The notes beneath the pieces were generated by a model that saw only the letters and a list, made by a program, of their open reading frames with translations, was not told the origin of the DNA and did not search any database. The position numbers and the translations under genes were made by a program. Of a stretch of DNA of 40,156 nt, positions 1 to 6,486 are shown one piece after another (position 1 is the first letter of the stretch; each line of letters opens with the position of its first letter). This DNA is from CAZMUQ01 sp964569845 (GTDB lineage: Archaea; Thermoproteota; Bathyarchaeia; Hecatellales; Hecatellaceae): assembly GCA_964569845.1 (NCBI GenBank), contig CAZMUQ010000010.1, forward strand, positions 1-40,156, written 5' to 3'.

Positions 1-695
1 GCCTTATGGATGATATGAGCAGGAAGGATGGCCCATACAGAATAAACCCAATAAGGGTTAGACCGATAGGTGAAAACAAATATGAAATTATCGATGGACA
101 TCAGAGGGTTGAAGCAGCAATAAGGCTTGGCTGGGAAAAAATAAGAGCAATAATAACAAAATGTTCGGAGACAGAGGCTAGAATATGGAATTTCCGCTTA
201 AATAATGAGCGGGGAAAAATAAACCCGATACGAGAAGCAGAATTCTACAAGTATCTGCTGGATAAAGGTTGGAACCTGCACAAGATTGAACGTGAACTTG
301 GAATTAAGAGGCAGAGAGTTCAGCAGATACTTAAAAGGCTTAAGGTAAGTGAGGAAGCTAAAGAAATCCTGGAAAAGGTTCCAATGCCAAGCGAAATCCA
401 AGAAAAACCTTCAATGACAGGCTGGAAAGGTCCAGAAGCAAAACATTATGAGGCTATAGGAAAAATCGAGGATAAACAGCTTCAAAAAGAGGTTGCAAAA
501 ATCACGGTAGAACACGCCCTACCAGCAAAACAAACAGAAAAACTTGTAACCCAAATAAAGAGGGGATTAAAACCTGAGGAAGCCCTAAAAGTAGTTAGAG
601 GCGAAACCCAACCAGAAGATGTATACGTTTTCACATGTAGCTGCGGAAAAAGATACATAGTAAACTGGAAGGAAAAAACTGTAAAACCAAGCTAA
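1..695 (+). CDS. ParB/Spo0J-like nuclease-fold protein with HTH, 5'-truncated by the window edge
   Basis: The frame is open to the left edge and the first in-frame ATG (position 6) falls inside the domain, so the true start is probably outside the window. The visible part reads as a ParB N-terminal domain: 'KYEIIDGHQRVEAAIRLGW' matches the family's (Y)EIIDGHxRxxAAxxLGW segment at about residues 24-43 of the visible product. A helix-turn-helix-like stretch follows at about 90-115 (ERELGIKRQRVQQILKRLKV). The C-terminus carries a small CxC motif (FTCSCGKRYIVNW). Family members act in plasmid partition, as DNA-binding regulators or as nucleotide hydrolases, and the exact role cannot be told here. 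It lies just inside the tRNA-fragment att site at 941-965, so it is probably cargo of an integrated element. Confidence is good for the fold, low for the function. Confidence 0.65.
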   Translation, partial: LMDDMSRKDGPYRINPIRVRPIGENKYEIIDGHQRVEAAIRLGWEKIRAIITKCSETEARIWNFRLNNERGKINPIREAEFYKYLLDKGWNLHKIERELGIKRQRVQQILKRLKVSEEAKEILEKVPMPSEIQEKPSMTGWKGPEAKHYEAIGKIEDKQLQKEVAKITVEHALPAKQTEKLVTQIKRGLKPEEALKVVRGETQPEDVYVFTCSCGKRYIVNWKEKTVKPS

Positions 696-842
696 CAAAA
701 ATTTTTAGCCAAATCTTTAGAGGTTCAGATTAAACTATTTTTGATTTCCGTAAGTAGAAGGAAGCCAGTGTAAATGATATTAAGCTAAAGATAACAAAAA
801 CCAAGAAAATGATAACTTCGCTTACTATGGAGGTGAAAATTT

Positions 843-971
843 TTGGCAAAATTAAACTCACAAAAGACAGTTAAGAAGATAAAGGCTGTAACCAAGAAAT
901 TATCCAGACTAGCGGTAAAAGACAGAGAGTTGAACCTTCAGGTTCAAATCCCGCCCGGAGCACCAACATAA
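843..971 (+). CDS. Short basic ORF reading into tRNA 3' fragment; candidate int(N) remnant of an SSV-type integrase
   Basis: This 42-codon ORF has a TTG start preceded by GGAGGTGA at 829-836, a 6-nt spacing. The product is lysine-rich (MAKLNSQKTVKKIKAV...) and its last codons are the tRNA-derived fragment itself, read as QVQIPPGAP, with a stop three bases after the CCA. In SSV-type archaeal elements attP lies inside the integrase gene, so integration leaves a short N-terminal piece whose reading frame runs in the tRNA sense into the tRNA 3' end. SSV1 integrase likewise contains a tRNA-encoded PPGFEP stretch. Strand, position and translated-tRNA tail all fit. No catalytic residues can be seen in so short a piece, and it could equally be a chance small ORF. 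Confidence 0.4.
   Translation: MAKLNSQKTVKKIKAVTKKLSRLAVKDRELNLQVQIPPGAPT
941..965 (+). other. tRNA 3'-end fragment (attachment-site copy)
   Basis: The 25 bases consist of GG, a T-loop TTCAAAT, T-stem strand CCCGC, acceptor strand CCGGAGC, discriminator A and CCA. A full tRNA would need GCGGG just before the T-loop and GCTCCGG at the 5' end. Here the bases before the loop are TCAGG, which do not pair, and no 5' half, D-arm or anticodon arm lies upstream. This is a 3' remnant of a tRNA gene, the usual footprint of tyrosine-integrase insertion. Because the fragment faces native flank on its right, the integrated element should lie to the left and the intact tRNA at the element's far end. It also forms a 7-bp inverted repeat with the bases just before it (TTGAACC-TTCA-GGTTCAA, 930-947). 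Confidence 0.7.
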
Positions 972-984
972 AGTTTTTCTCTCG

Positions 985-1222
985 GGGAAAAGGCTTTTTT
1001 CTGAACTTATTTTTTCCAGAAAATTCATCCCAAGCAAAATCTTTATCGGTGCTGGGTTAGGGATTTTGTGACAACAACTTGAAAATTTTTAACCTCTAGA
1101 TTTCCAATTTGAATCTTACCTAAAACCTTTACCGGGACTTCTATAATTCCTGACGCTGTTACAAGTTTTGCTTTAGGAAAATTTTTATCAGGTTTGTACC
1201 TTAAAATTTTACTTTTAATTTT
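985..1222 (-). pseudogene. Remnant of a retropepsin-like (clan AA) aspartyl protease gene
   Basis: On the minus strand one frame (1222 down to 1043) reads KAKLVTASGIIEVPVKV, then QIGNLEVKNFQVVVTKSL. A second frame continues from about 1049 with PIKILLGMNFLEKI. Joined, these match the C-terminal half of archaeal retropepsin-like proteins: the 'TASG...VPV' strand, 'IGNLEVKNxxVVVTxS', then 'IxLLGMNFL'. The N-terminal half with the catalytic DTG is absent, a stop (TAA, minus) lies at 1223-1225, and the two halves are out of frame. It is therefore a decayed fragment. It ends against the att site, and the original gene was probably convergent with the tRNA gene. This accounts for most of the otherwise gene-free 972-1292 stretch. 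Confidence 0.5.
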
Positions 1223-1292
1223 TTACCACAAATTTAAATTACCACTAAGTATATGGTGGATTTAGAGTTTTAAGGTTTAGAGGAAGTTCACA

Positions 1293-2093
1293 ATGTTTTA
1301 TATAGTTTTTTTAGCTGTATTTTTTCTGTTTATTTCGCTAATTTTTTCTATGTTTGGTTTGGGTGGAGGTTTAGCTTATGTTTCATTGCTGGTTTTAGTA
1401 GGTTATACTGTTAAGACAGCTAGCATAATAAGCTTATTTGCTATACTTTTAGCTTCTTTTTCAGCTTTCTCAATCTTCTTTAAAAGTGGAAGGTTTGATT
1501 GGAAGCTAGCTGCACTTATTGACCCTCCAACAGATATAATGGCTTTTGTTGGAGGATACTATGCAAATCTTCTACCAGAAATAGTTTTAACCGTAATCTT
1601 GGTTGCTATGGTTCTGCTTGCTGGAATGCTAACTATCAGGAGAGTAGAGTTTAAGCGTGCAGGAAAGGGTGGAAAATTTGTTTGGAGAAGAGGTTTTAAA
1701 GGTGAAGTTTACACGGTAAATATACCTTTAACGTGTTTAATGACAGGTGTAGTAGGTTTTTTTGTAGGGATGATTGGAGCAACAGGAGGAATATTTAAAA
1801 TTCCAATAATGGTTTTACTTTGCGGAGTACCAATAGAAATTGCTGTTGGAACATCTTCAGGTATGGTTTTTCTTACAGCCCTTTTTGCACTTATAGGACA
1901 CTTAACAACCGCTAAAATGGTTAATTGGTTAACTATAATCCCGGTGGGAGTTGCATGCTTACTAGGAGGAATTATTGGGGCAAGAATATCAATAAAAGCT
2001 AGAAGAGAAACAATAAGAAACACTTATGGTGTTTTAATGTTTGTAATTGCATTAATAATAGTTGTAAGAAAATTGATAAACCCTATAATTTAA
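1293..2093 (+). CDS. TauE/SafE (DUF81) family membrane exporter
   Basis: A 266-aa polytopic membrane protein of usual family length. The two homologous halves each begin with the glycine-rich family motif: 'FSMFGLGGGLAYVSLLVL' near residue 20 and 'VGMIGATGGIFKIPIMVLL' near residue 160. About eight hydrophobic helices are visible, with a basic cytoplasmic loop (residues 107-140) between the halves. Members export sulfite, sulfoacetate or other small organosulfur or carboxylate anions, and the substrate here cannot be assigned. ATG at 1293 follows AGAGGAAG. It is the first intact chromosomal gene right of the att site and appears monocistronic, with a possible hairpin terminator at 2144-2169. 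Confidence 0.8.
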   Translation: MFYIVFLAVFFLFISLIFSMFGLGGGLAYVSLLVLVGYTVKTASIISLFAILLASFSAFSIFFKSGRFDWKLAALIDPPTDIMAFVGGYYANLLPEIVLTVILVAMVLLAGMLTIRRVEFKRAGKGGKFVWRRGFKGEVYTVNIPLTCLMTGVVGFFVGMIGATGGIFKIPIMVLLCGVPIEIAVGTSSGMVFLTALFALIGHLTTAKMVNWLTIIPVGVACLLGGIIGARISIKARRETIRNTYGVLMFVIALIIVVRKLINPII

Positions 2094-2143
2094 CAAGCTT
2101 GCAACTGTTAAAAAGTTGAAATTTCATCAGGAAACCAGGAAAT

Positions 2144-2169
2144 ACACTTTTACTATTTAAGTGTGTTTT
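2144..2169 (+). terminator. Possible hairpin terminator after the TauE/SafE gene
   Basis: ACACTT and AAGTGT form a 6-bp stem around an 8-nt loop, followed by GTTTT, about 50 nt after the stop codon at 2093. Archaeal termination relies mostly on T-tracts, and this one is short, so the call is tentative. Confidence 0.25.
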
Positions 2170-2265
2170 AAATGTTTTCTGCCTATTCTACCAAGTAGTT
2201 AAAAGAAGTTTAAGGAAAAGTAGTTATTTGTTGAAGAGCTATCTGATAGTTTAGGTGGATTATTT

Positions 2266-2532
2266 TTGTCTGAACTTGCATCCTTTAAAAGACGTGCCTA
2301 CCTACTTGCTGATGTTAAACCTGGCAAAGAAGCTGATACTCTACGTGAAATAGAAAAAATGGATAAGGTTATAACCGTAGATTTTGTTCATGGTGAATAT
2401 GATATTGTCGCCGTTTTAGAGGGAAATTGGAAAGAAATAGATGAAACAATAATTGCTATAAGAAAACTTCCAAGTTTAAGAAAAACAGTAACCCTTACAG
2501 CTTTTGAACTACCCTTAAAAGATTTAGAGTAG
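2266..2532 (+). CDS. Stand-alone Lrp/AsnC ligand-binding (RAM) domain protein
   Basis: The 88-aa product has the ferredoxin-like alpha-beta fold of the Lrp/AsnC C-terminal domain: 'AYLLADVKPGKEADTLREI' at the N-terminus, 'VDFVHGEYDIVAVLEG' in the middle (the family G-x-YD-hydrophobic motif) and 'LPSLRKTVTLTAFE' near the end. There is no helix-turn-helix, so it cannot bind DNA alone. Single-domain members are thought to sense amino acids or small effectors and may form mixed oligomers with full Lrp proteins. The TTG start is chosen because AGGTGGA (2253-2259) sits 6 nt upstream. It stands alone, convergent with the MetF-like gene on the other strand. Confidence 0.8.
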   Translation: MSELASFKRRAYLLADVKPGKEADTLREIEKMDKVITVDFVHGEYDIVAVLEGNWKEIDETIIAIRKLPSLRKTVTLTAFELPLKDLE

Positions 2533-2588
2533 ATGGAAAAAAGCAACCAATTTTACATTTAAATTTTTGCAGATTTATCTGGTAAGGG

Positions 2589-3314
2589 TTACTTTCTAAA
2601 TTTTTGAAGCTTTTTTAAAAGCTCCATATCACCCTCATAATCTCCAGCACATGTTGCAATTACTCCATCCACAACTCCATCCAGCTTTGCTGCAAACTCT
2701 TCAACACGATCTATAGTTGTTGTAGTTGGCCAACCTATCATTTTTAAAGTTTCAGCATTTTTAGGTGTTCCCACTAGGAAGTATGAATATATAGGCTTAT
2801 TTAGACGCTTACATTCCTTAGCTAACTGCTCCAATGTAGGTAGTGATTTTTCCTCAAGCCGCATAAAGAAGATAAAATCCCATGCATCTCTAGCTCTAGC
2901 AATAAGGTCTTCAGCAGAACGTCGTGCAGTAAGCAAGCAACCCAACTTTAAATTTTTTATACGTACTGTTGTCCTTAAGAATTCACGAGCCTCTTCAGAA
3001 GATTTTAGCATCTTTATAGGTTCTCCATGTTTAGGAATATCACCCATTGTAAGCACAATACCATCAAGACCTACAGCATCAGCTGCTAAAGCTAAACCTC
3101 CAACCTCAACAGGACCTTTATAATGAAGTATAAATATAGGTATCACCATCTTATCAGGATACCTTGTTTTAAGAACACAACCTACAGCTGTACCACTAGG
3201 TGCTGGAACACCTGCAGCACTATCAGTAATATTCCACCCATCCACTAAGTCCTTTGTTTCTTCAGCAAGCTTAAGAAACTTACGTGTTGGAACAAACTCA
3301 TGCAATATTTTCAT
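2589..3314 (-). CDS. MetF-like methylenetetrahydrofolate reductase-family TIM barrel protein
   Basis: The 241-aa protein looks like a flavin-type TIM barrel of the methylenetetrahydrofolate/methylenetetrahydropterin reductase superfamily. Features include 'DGWNITDSAAGVPAPSG' near residue 26 (substrate/FAD loop), 'LHYKGPVEVGGLALAADAVG' near 82, 'GIVLTMGDIPKHGE' near 105 (the L-x-GD segment of MetF) and 'CLLTARRSAEDLIARARDAW' near 145. It is somewhat shorter than bacterial MetF (about 290 aa). Archaea with a Wood-Ljungdahl-type C1 pathway carry such divergent homologues, so a role in C1-carrier chemistry is plausible but not shown. ATG at 3314 is preceded on the minus strand by GGAGGGGA. It is monocistronic. 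Confidence 0.6.
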   Translation of the reverse strand: MKILHEFVPTRKFLKLAEETKDLVDGWNITDSAAGVPAPSGTAVGCVLKTRYPDKMVIPIFILHYKGPVEVGGLALAADAVGLDGIVLTMGDIPKHGEPIKMLKSSEEAREFLRTTVRIKNLKLGCLLTARRSAEDLIARARDAWDFIFFMRLEEKSLPTLEQLAKECKRLNKPIYSYFLVGTPKNAETLKMIGWPTTTTIDRVEEFAAKLDGVVDGVIATCAGDYEGDMELLKKLQKFRK

Positions 3315-3432
3315 AAAACATTCCCCTCCATCTTAACAAAGAACAAGTTCTAATAAAAATTAAAAGGCTGTTAATAATTATAAATTCTTCGCCTTTAGAT
3401 GATTAGTGATTTATCTAAGCATTAAGTAATGC

Positions 3433-4233
3433 TTATTCTGAGTTTAAGACTTCTGATAGTTCTTCTAAAGTTAAAGGTTCATTTTTAAATCTTAGTTTAA
3501 GTAGTTTTATAGCTTGCAATACTATTGGAGGTTTCATATCTGCAAGTGTAAGTAAAGATTCATTAGTTAGCATAGACTTAGTATCTAATCCTCCTAAAGT
3601 TGAACCATTATTAAGAATATAAACACGGTTAGCAACTTTAGCAACAAATTCTATATCATGAGAAGCTACAACAACAGCCTTACCTGCACTTCTTGCTTCA
3701 ACCACAATTTTTTCCACTTCTTCTATAGATTTTATGCTTAAATTTGCTGTAGGTTCATCAAGCAATAATACCTCAGGATTATAAGCAAGTATAGAGGCTA
3801 AAGTTACCTTACGTTTTTCTCCAATACTAAGCTTGTAGGGAGGCTTATCTAAAAGACTGCTTAATCTAAATCTTTCCGCAACCTCGACAACCTTTTTATC
3901 CGCTTCTTCAGCAGGTAAAATTTGGCGAAGTGTAAAAGCTATCTCATCATATACTGTTGAATTAAAAAGATGGTCATCTGGATCTTGAAAAACTAAGCCT
4001 ATTCTTCTTCTAGCTTCAGGCAGCTGATTTTTTAAAGGTTTATCATCAAGCAAAACCACACCTTTACTAGGGTTAAGTAATCCAGCAGCAACCATAAGAA
4101 GTGTTGTTTTACCACTCCCATTTGGACCTATTATAGCTACTACCTCACCTTTATCAACAGAAAAACTTGCATTCTTTAAAACTTCTACACTACCAGGATA
4201 CTTAAAGCATACATTTTCAACTTTTAGCAGCAT
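3433..4233 (-). CDS. ECF/CbiO-type ABC transporter ATPase
   Basis: The 266-aa ATP-binding subunit of a cobalt/nickel- or vitamin-type energy-coupling-factor transporter starts at 'MLLKVENVCFKYPG'. All motifs are intact: Walker A GPNGSGKTT, Q-loop 'VFQDPDDHLFNSTVYDEIAF' (the D-D-hL-F form typical of EcfA/CbiO), signature LSIGEKRKV, Walker B 'EVLLLDEPTANL' and switch His in 'VVASHDIEFV'. The C-terminal 30-residue extension is usual for the family. The frame is open upstream and fuses in frame with the C-terminus of a damaged EcfT (feature 4234-4529). ATG 4233 is the natural family start, with only a weak upstream GGGCTAGAG. No substrate-binding S component is seen, so the substrate is unknown and the transporter may not work. 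Confidence 0.8.
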   Translation of the reverse strand: MLLKVENVCFKYPGSVEVLKNASFSVDKGEVVAIIGPNGSGKTTLLMVAAGLLNPSKGVVLLDDKPLKNQLPEARRRIGLVFQDPDDHLFNSTVYDEIAFTLRQILPAEEADKKVVEVAERFRLSSLLDKPPYKLSIGEKRKVTLASILAYNPEVLLLDEPTANLSIKSIEEVEKIVVEARSAGKAVVVASHDIEFVAKVANRVYILNNGSTLGGLDTKSMLTNESLLTLADMKPPIVLQAIKLLKLRFKNEPLTLEELSEVLNSE

Positions 4234-4529
4234 AATCTCTAGCCCAACAAAAAATATTAAAATACAAATAACAAGTAGTAGCAATACTAAGTCTTTTCCC
4301 CCAACCTTCATTTTTACAGAATTTTTCCATGGAAAATCTAGGGATACTAAACTTCTAGCTTTAATTGCTTTTTCAAGCCTCCAAGCATGCTCATGACTTT
4401 TTAATAGAAGATCCTCAATTACTGTGGCTAATATTCCCCATATCTGTTTAAACTTTACTTTTTTACTATACGTGCCTCTCTAGCTGATAGCATTTTGGAT
4501 ATTTCCCCTAAGAGTAAAGGTATATGCAT
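4234..4529 (-). pseudogene. Truncated EcfT/CbiQ-type permease remnant, frame broken at A_AAA_AAG
   Basis: An ATG at 4529, with GGTGG 6 nt upstream, opens a 24-codon frame: HIPLLLGEISKMLSAREAR, then IVKK and a stop. The adjacent frame continues VKFKQIWGILATVIEDLLLK, HEHAWRLEKAIKARS and a hydrophobic helix (DLVLLLLVICILIFFVGLEI) directly into the ATPase. Two Ala-Arg motifs (SAREAR and KARS) correspond to the two coupling helices of EcfT. Residues before this region, including most membrane helices, are missing. The frame break lies at an A6 run on the minus strand (4459-4464), where a -1 shift or one extra A restores a continuous EcfT C-terminus. Either the gene is decayed, or a very short EcfT C-domain-ATPase fusion is made by frameshifting. 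Confidence 0.6.
4458..4464 (-). other. Slippery heptamer A_AAA_AAG before a UAA stop
   Basis: In the zero frame of the 24-codon ORF the codons are GTA AAA AAG TAA, which gives the classical -1 slippery heptanucleotide A_AAA_AAG placed right before the stop. A -1 slip gives GTA AAG TTT AAA, the exact continuation of EcfT homology. The alternative is a 1-base deletion (or sequencing loss) in a homopolymer. Confidence 0.4.
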
Positions 4530-4581
4530 TTTCAACCACCATTAATAACGATTTTTAATTGATTTTTGATAGTTTTAGGTA

Positions 4582-4592
4582 GATATAAATAT
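4582..4592 (-). promoter_or_regulatory. TATA box for the ECF remnant
   Basis: The minus strand reads ATATTTATATCT here, a good archaeal TATA element about 55 nt upstream of the ATG at 4529. It overlaps the inverted repeat at 4590-4615, which would cover its upstream (BRE) side. Confidence 0.35.
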
Positions 4593-4615
4593 TACTATGA
4601 TGTAAAATAGTAATA
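4590..4615. promoter_or_regulatory. Operator-like inverted repeat, NikR-type spacing
   Basis: A perfect 9-bp inverted repeat, TATTACTAT and ATAGTAATA, is separated by 8 nt and lies across the upstream side of the ECF-remnant TATA box. Read as shorter half-sites it is TATTACT-N12-AGTAATA. This resembles the nickel regulator NikR's widely spaced TATTA-type half-sites, and it precedes a cobalt/nickel-family transporter gene. It is also just downstream of deoC (minus), so a role in deoC termination is possible, though no T-tract follows. Confidence 0.4.
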
Positions 4616-4637
4616 CTTAATAAAACAACAAATTCTA

Positions 4638-5330
4638 TTAGCTTTTAGCTTTAGCTACCTTTATGCTTTCTAAAACTATTTCCACCCCCAAACTTGCTCC
4701 TATTCTATCAGCTCCAGCATCCAACAAAGCTAATACTTCATGATAGCTTCTTACTCCACCTGCAGCTTTAATTTTTAAGCTATCTCCAACAATTTTTCTT
4801 AATACTTTAACATCCTTAGCTGTTACTTTTGAATGGAAACCTGTACCTGTTTTAACATAATGGGCTTTTGCCTCCTTTACTATTTGACATATAATTTTTC
4901 TTTCTTTTGGAGTTAGTAATCCAACTTCCAATATAGCTTTTACAGTTTCACCTCCCTCCTTCAGAACCACTTTAACAACTGAAGCTAAATCCTCCTTAAC
5001 CAAATCATAGTTTTTTGATTTTAATGCACCAATATTAATAACCACATCAACCTCCTTAGCACCCATTTGAACAACTCTTTTTGCCTCAAAAGTTTTAACT
5101 TCTGTAAGATTTGCTCCAAAAGGAAAACCTACAACCGAACATACTTTAACACCAGTATTTTTAAGTAAAGTTGATGCTAAAGGCACCCATACAGGGTTAA
5201 CGCAAACTGCTATAAACCCAAATTTTTTAGCATTTTTACAAAGTTTTATAATATCATTTCTACTAGCTTCAGGCTTTAAAAGTGTAAGGTCTATTTTTTG
5301 CGCTAACTCATACCCGTAAATTTTAACCAT
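4638..5330 (-). CDS. deoC: Deoxyribose-phosphate aldolase
   Basis: The 230-aa class I aldolase is of normal archaeal/bacterial DeoC length. It reversibly cleaves 2-deoxyribose 5-phosphate to glyceraldehyde 3-phosphate and acetaldehyde in deoxynucleoside catabolism. Visible signatures are 'IDLTLLKPEAS' near residue 13, 'VCVNPVWVPLA' near 42, 'VCSVVGFPFGANL' near 63, 'EVDVVINIGALKSKNY' near 93, and 'HYVKTGTGF' near 147, whose lysine is the Schiff-base residue. 'IKAAGGVRS' near 182 carries the second catalytic lysine, and 'GADRIGAS' near 206 is the phosphate site. ATG 5330 is preceded on the minus strand by a GGGG-containing leader. It is divergent from the LLM oxidoreductase gene. Confidence 0.95.
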   Translation of the reverse strand: MVKIYGYELAQKIDLTLLKPEASRNDIIKLCKNAKKFGFIAVCVNPVWVPLASTLLKNTGVKVCSVVGFPFGANLTEVKTFEAKRVVQMGAKEVDVVINIGALKSKNYDLVKEDLASVVKVVLKEGGETVKAILEVGLLTPKERKIICQIVKEAKAHYVKTGTGFHSKVTAKDVKVLRKIVGDSLKIKAAGGVRSYHEVLALLDAGADRIGASLGVEIVLESIKVAKAKS

Positions 5331-5442
5331 AACAATTATACCCCTAAATCTTAACTACTGTAAAATCGAGTTATTAGATATATTGCAAAGTTAAGGTTAG
5401 TAAATTTCCCCAATATTTAAAGATTTAGGGAAGGTGTAAAAG

Positions 5443-6474
5443 GTGGAAGTTAAGTTTGGTGTTTTTACACCTCCAAGAGGTTTAGAGTGGATCTATAAAA
5501 CCGCTGAATTAGCTGAAAACGGGAATTATGATTCTGTTTGGATGCCTGACCATTTAGTCGGTTGGGGTAGAAAACCTGATACATTAGATCCTTGGACAAC
5601 AATAGCATCTATGATGGTTAAATATAGAAGGGTTAAGTTTGGTGTGGGAGTTACAGATCCACATAGAAGGCATCCTGCAGTTTTAGCTCATCAAGCTATG
5701 ACTTTAGACTCAGTTTCTAGTGGAAGATTTATTGTTGGAATAGGGGCTGGGGAAGCTATGAATTTAGCTCCTTACGGGATAAGTTATGAAAAAGCTACAC
5801 AAAAATTGGAAGAATTTTTAACAGTTGTAAAAGCACTTTGGATGCAGGATAAGGTTAACTTTAAAGGTTTATTTTACGAGTTAAAGGATGCATTCATACT
5901 GCCAAAACCATCAGGTATACCAATTTTTGTTGCAGGAAACTCCCCTAAAACTATGGGAATTACAGCCAAACTTGGAGATGGATGGATTCCGTTTAAAATG
6001 TCACCTGAAGTTTACAGAAAAAATTTGGAGAAAATTAGAGGTATAGCAAGAAGTATAGGTAGAAATCCTGATGAAATTACTCCAAGTATCCTACTTTATA
6101 CTGCCATTTCCAGAGATAGGGATTATGCTAGAAGGATAGTAGAAGAGCAAGGAAAAATTTTACTTGCAATTTCACCAAGAAGACTTAAAGAGCTTGGATA
6201 TAAGCCTCCAACAGAAAAACTTAATGCACATAAAACTATTTTTAGCTTAGAGATTTTACCTGAACTTGAAAAAGTTAAGGAGGTACCCTTTGAAGCTTTA
6301 GAAAAATCCTTTGTTTATGGGAATGCTGAAGACTGTATTGAGGGAATTAAAAAGTTTATTGATGCTGGATGCAGATACTTCACACTTGGAGTGTTAAATC
6401 CTGGACCTGAAAGAGATGAAGCAATAAAAACATACTCTGAAAAGGTTATCCAGTACTTTAAAGAGGAAAGTTAA
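5443..6474 (+). CDS. LLM-class F420-dependent oxidoreductase (Mer-like)
   Basis: The 343-aa TIM barrel belongs to the bacterial-luciferase-like family, in which archaeal members use coenzyme F420. Signatures include 'GNYDSVWMPDHLVGWG' near residue 27, 'VKFGVGVTDPHRRHPAVLA' near 66 (the T-D-P/N-P-x-x-R-HP motif), 'SGRFIVGIGAGEAMNLAPYG' near 91 and 'IPIFVAGNSPKTMGITAKLG' near 165. The closest characterised relatives are methylene-tetrahydromethanopterin reductase (Mer) and F420-dependent glucose-6-phosphate/alcohol dehydrogenases. Sequence alone does not decide among them, although the length and a MetF-like gene nearby make a C1 role possible. GTG 5443 follows GGAAGGTG. It is convergent with dctM. 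Confidence 0.85.
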   Translation: MEVKFGVFTPPRGLEWIYKTAELAENGNYDSVWMPDHLVGWGRKPDTLDPWTTIASMMVKYRRVKFGVGVTDPHRRHPAVLAHQAMTLDSVSSGRFIVGIGAGEAMNLAPYGISYEKATQKLEEFLTVVKALWMQDKVNFKGLFYELKDAFILPKPSGIPIFVAGNSPKTMGITAKLGDGWIPFKMSPEVYRKNLEKIRGIARSIGRNPDEITPSILLYTAISRDRDYARRIVEEQGKILLAISPRRLKELGYKPPTEKLNAHKTIFSLEILPELEKVKEVPFEALEKSFVYGNAEDCIEGIKKFIDAGCRYFTLGVLNPGPERDEAIKTYSEKVIQYFKEES

Positions 6475-6486
6475 AAAGATTAGATT

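Noticed and set aside
880..965. A complete tRNA gene ending at CCA (965)
   Set aside because: The T-stem 5' strand does not pair, and there is no acceptor 5' strand (GCTCCGG), D-arm or anticodon arm upstream. Only the last 25 bases are tRNA-like.
4312..4481. An N-terminal extension native to the ABC ATPase
   Set aside because: The extra frame is recognisably EcfT C-terminus, and EcfA proteins begin at the 'MLLKVENVCFKYPG' position.
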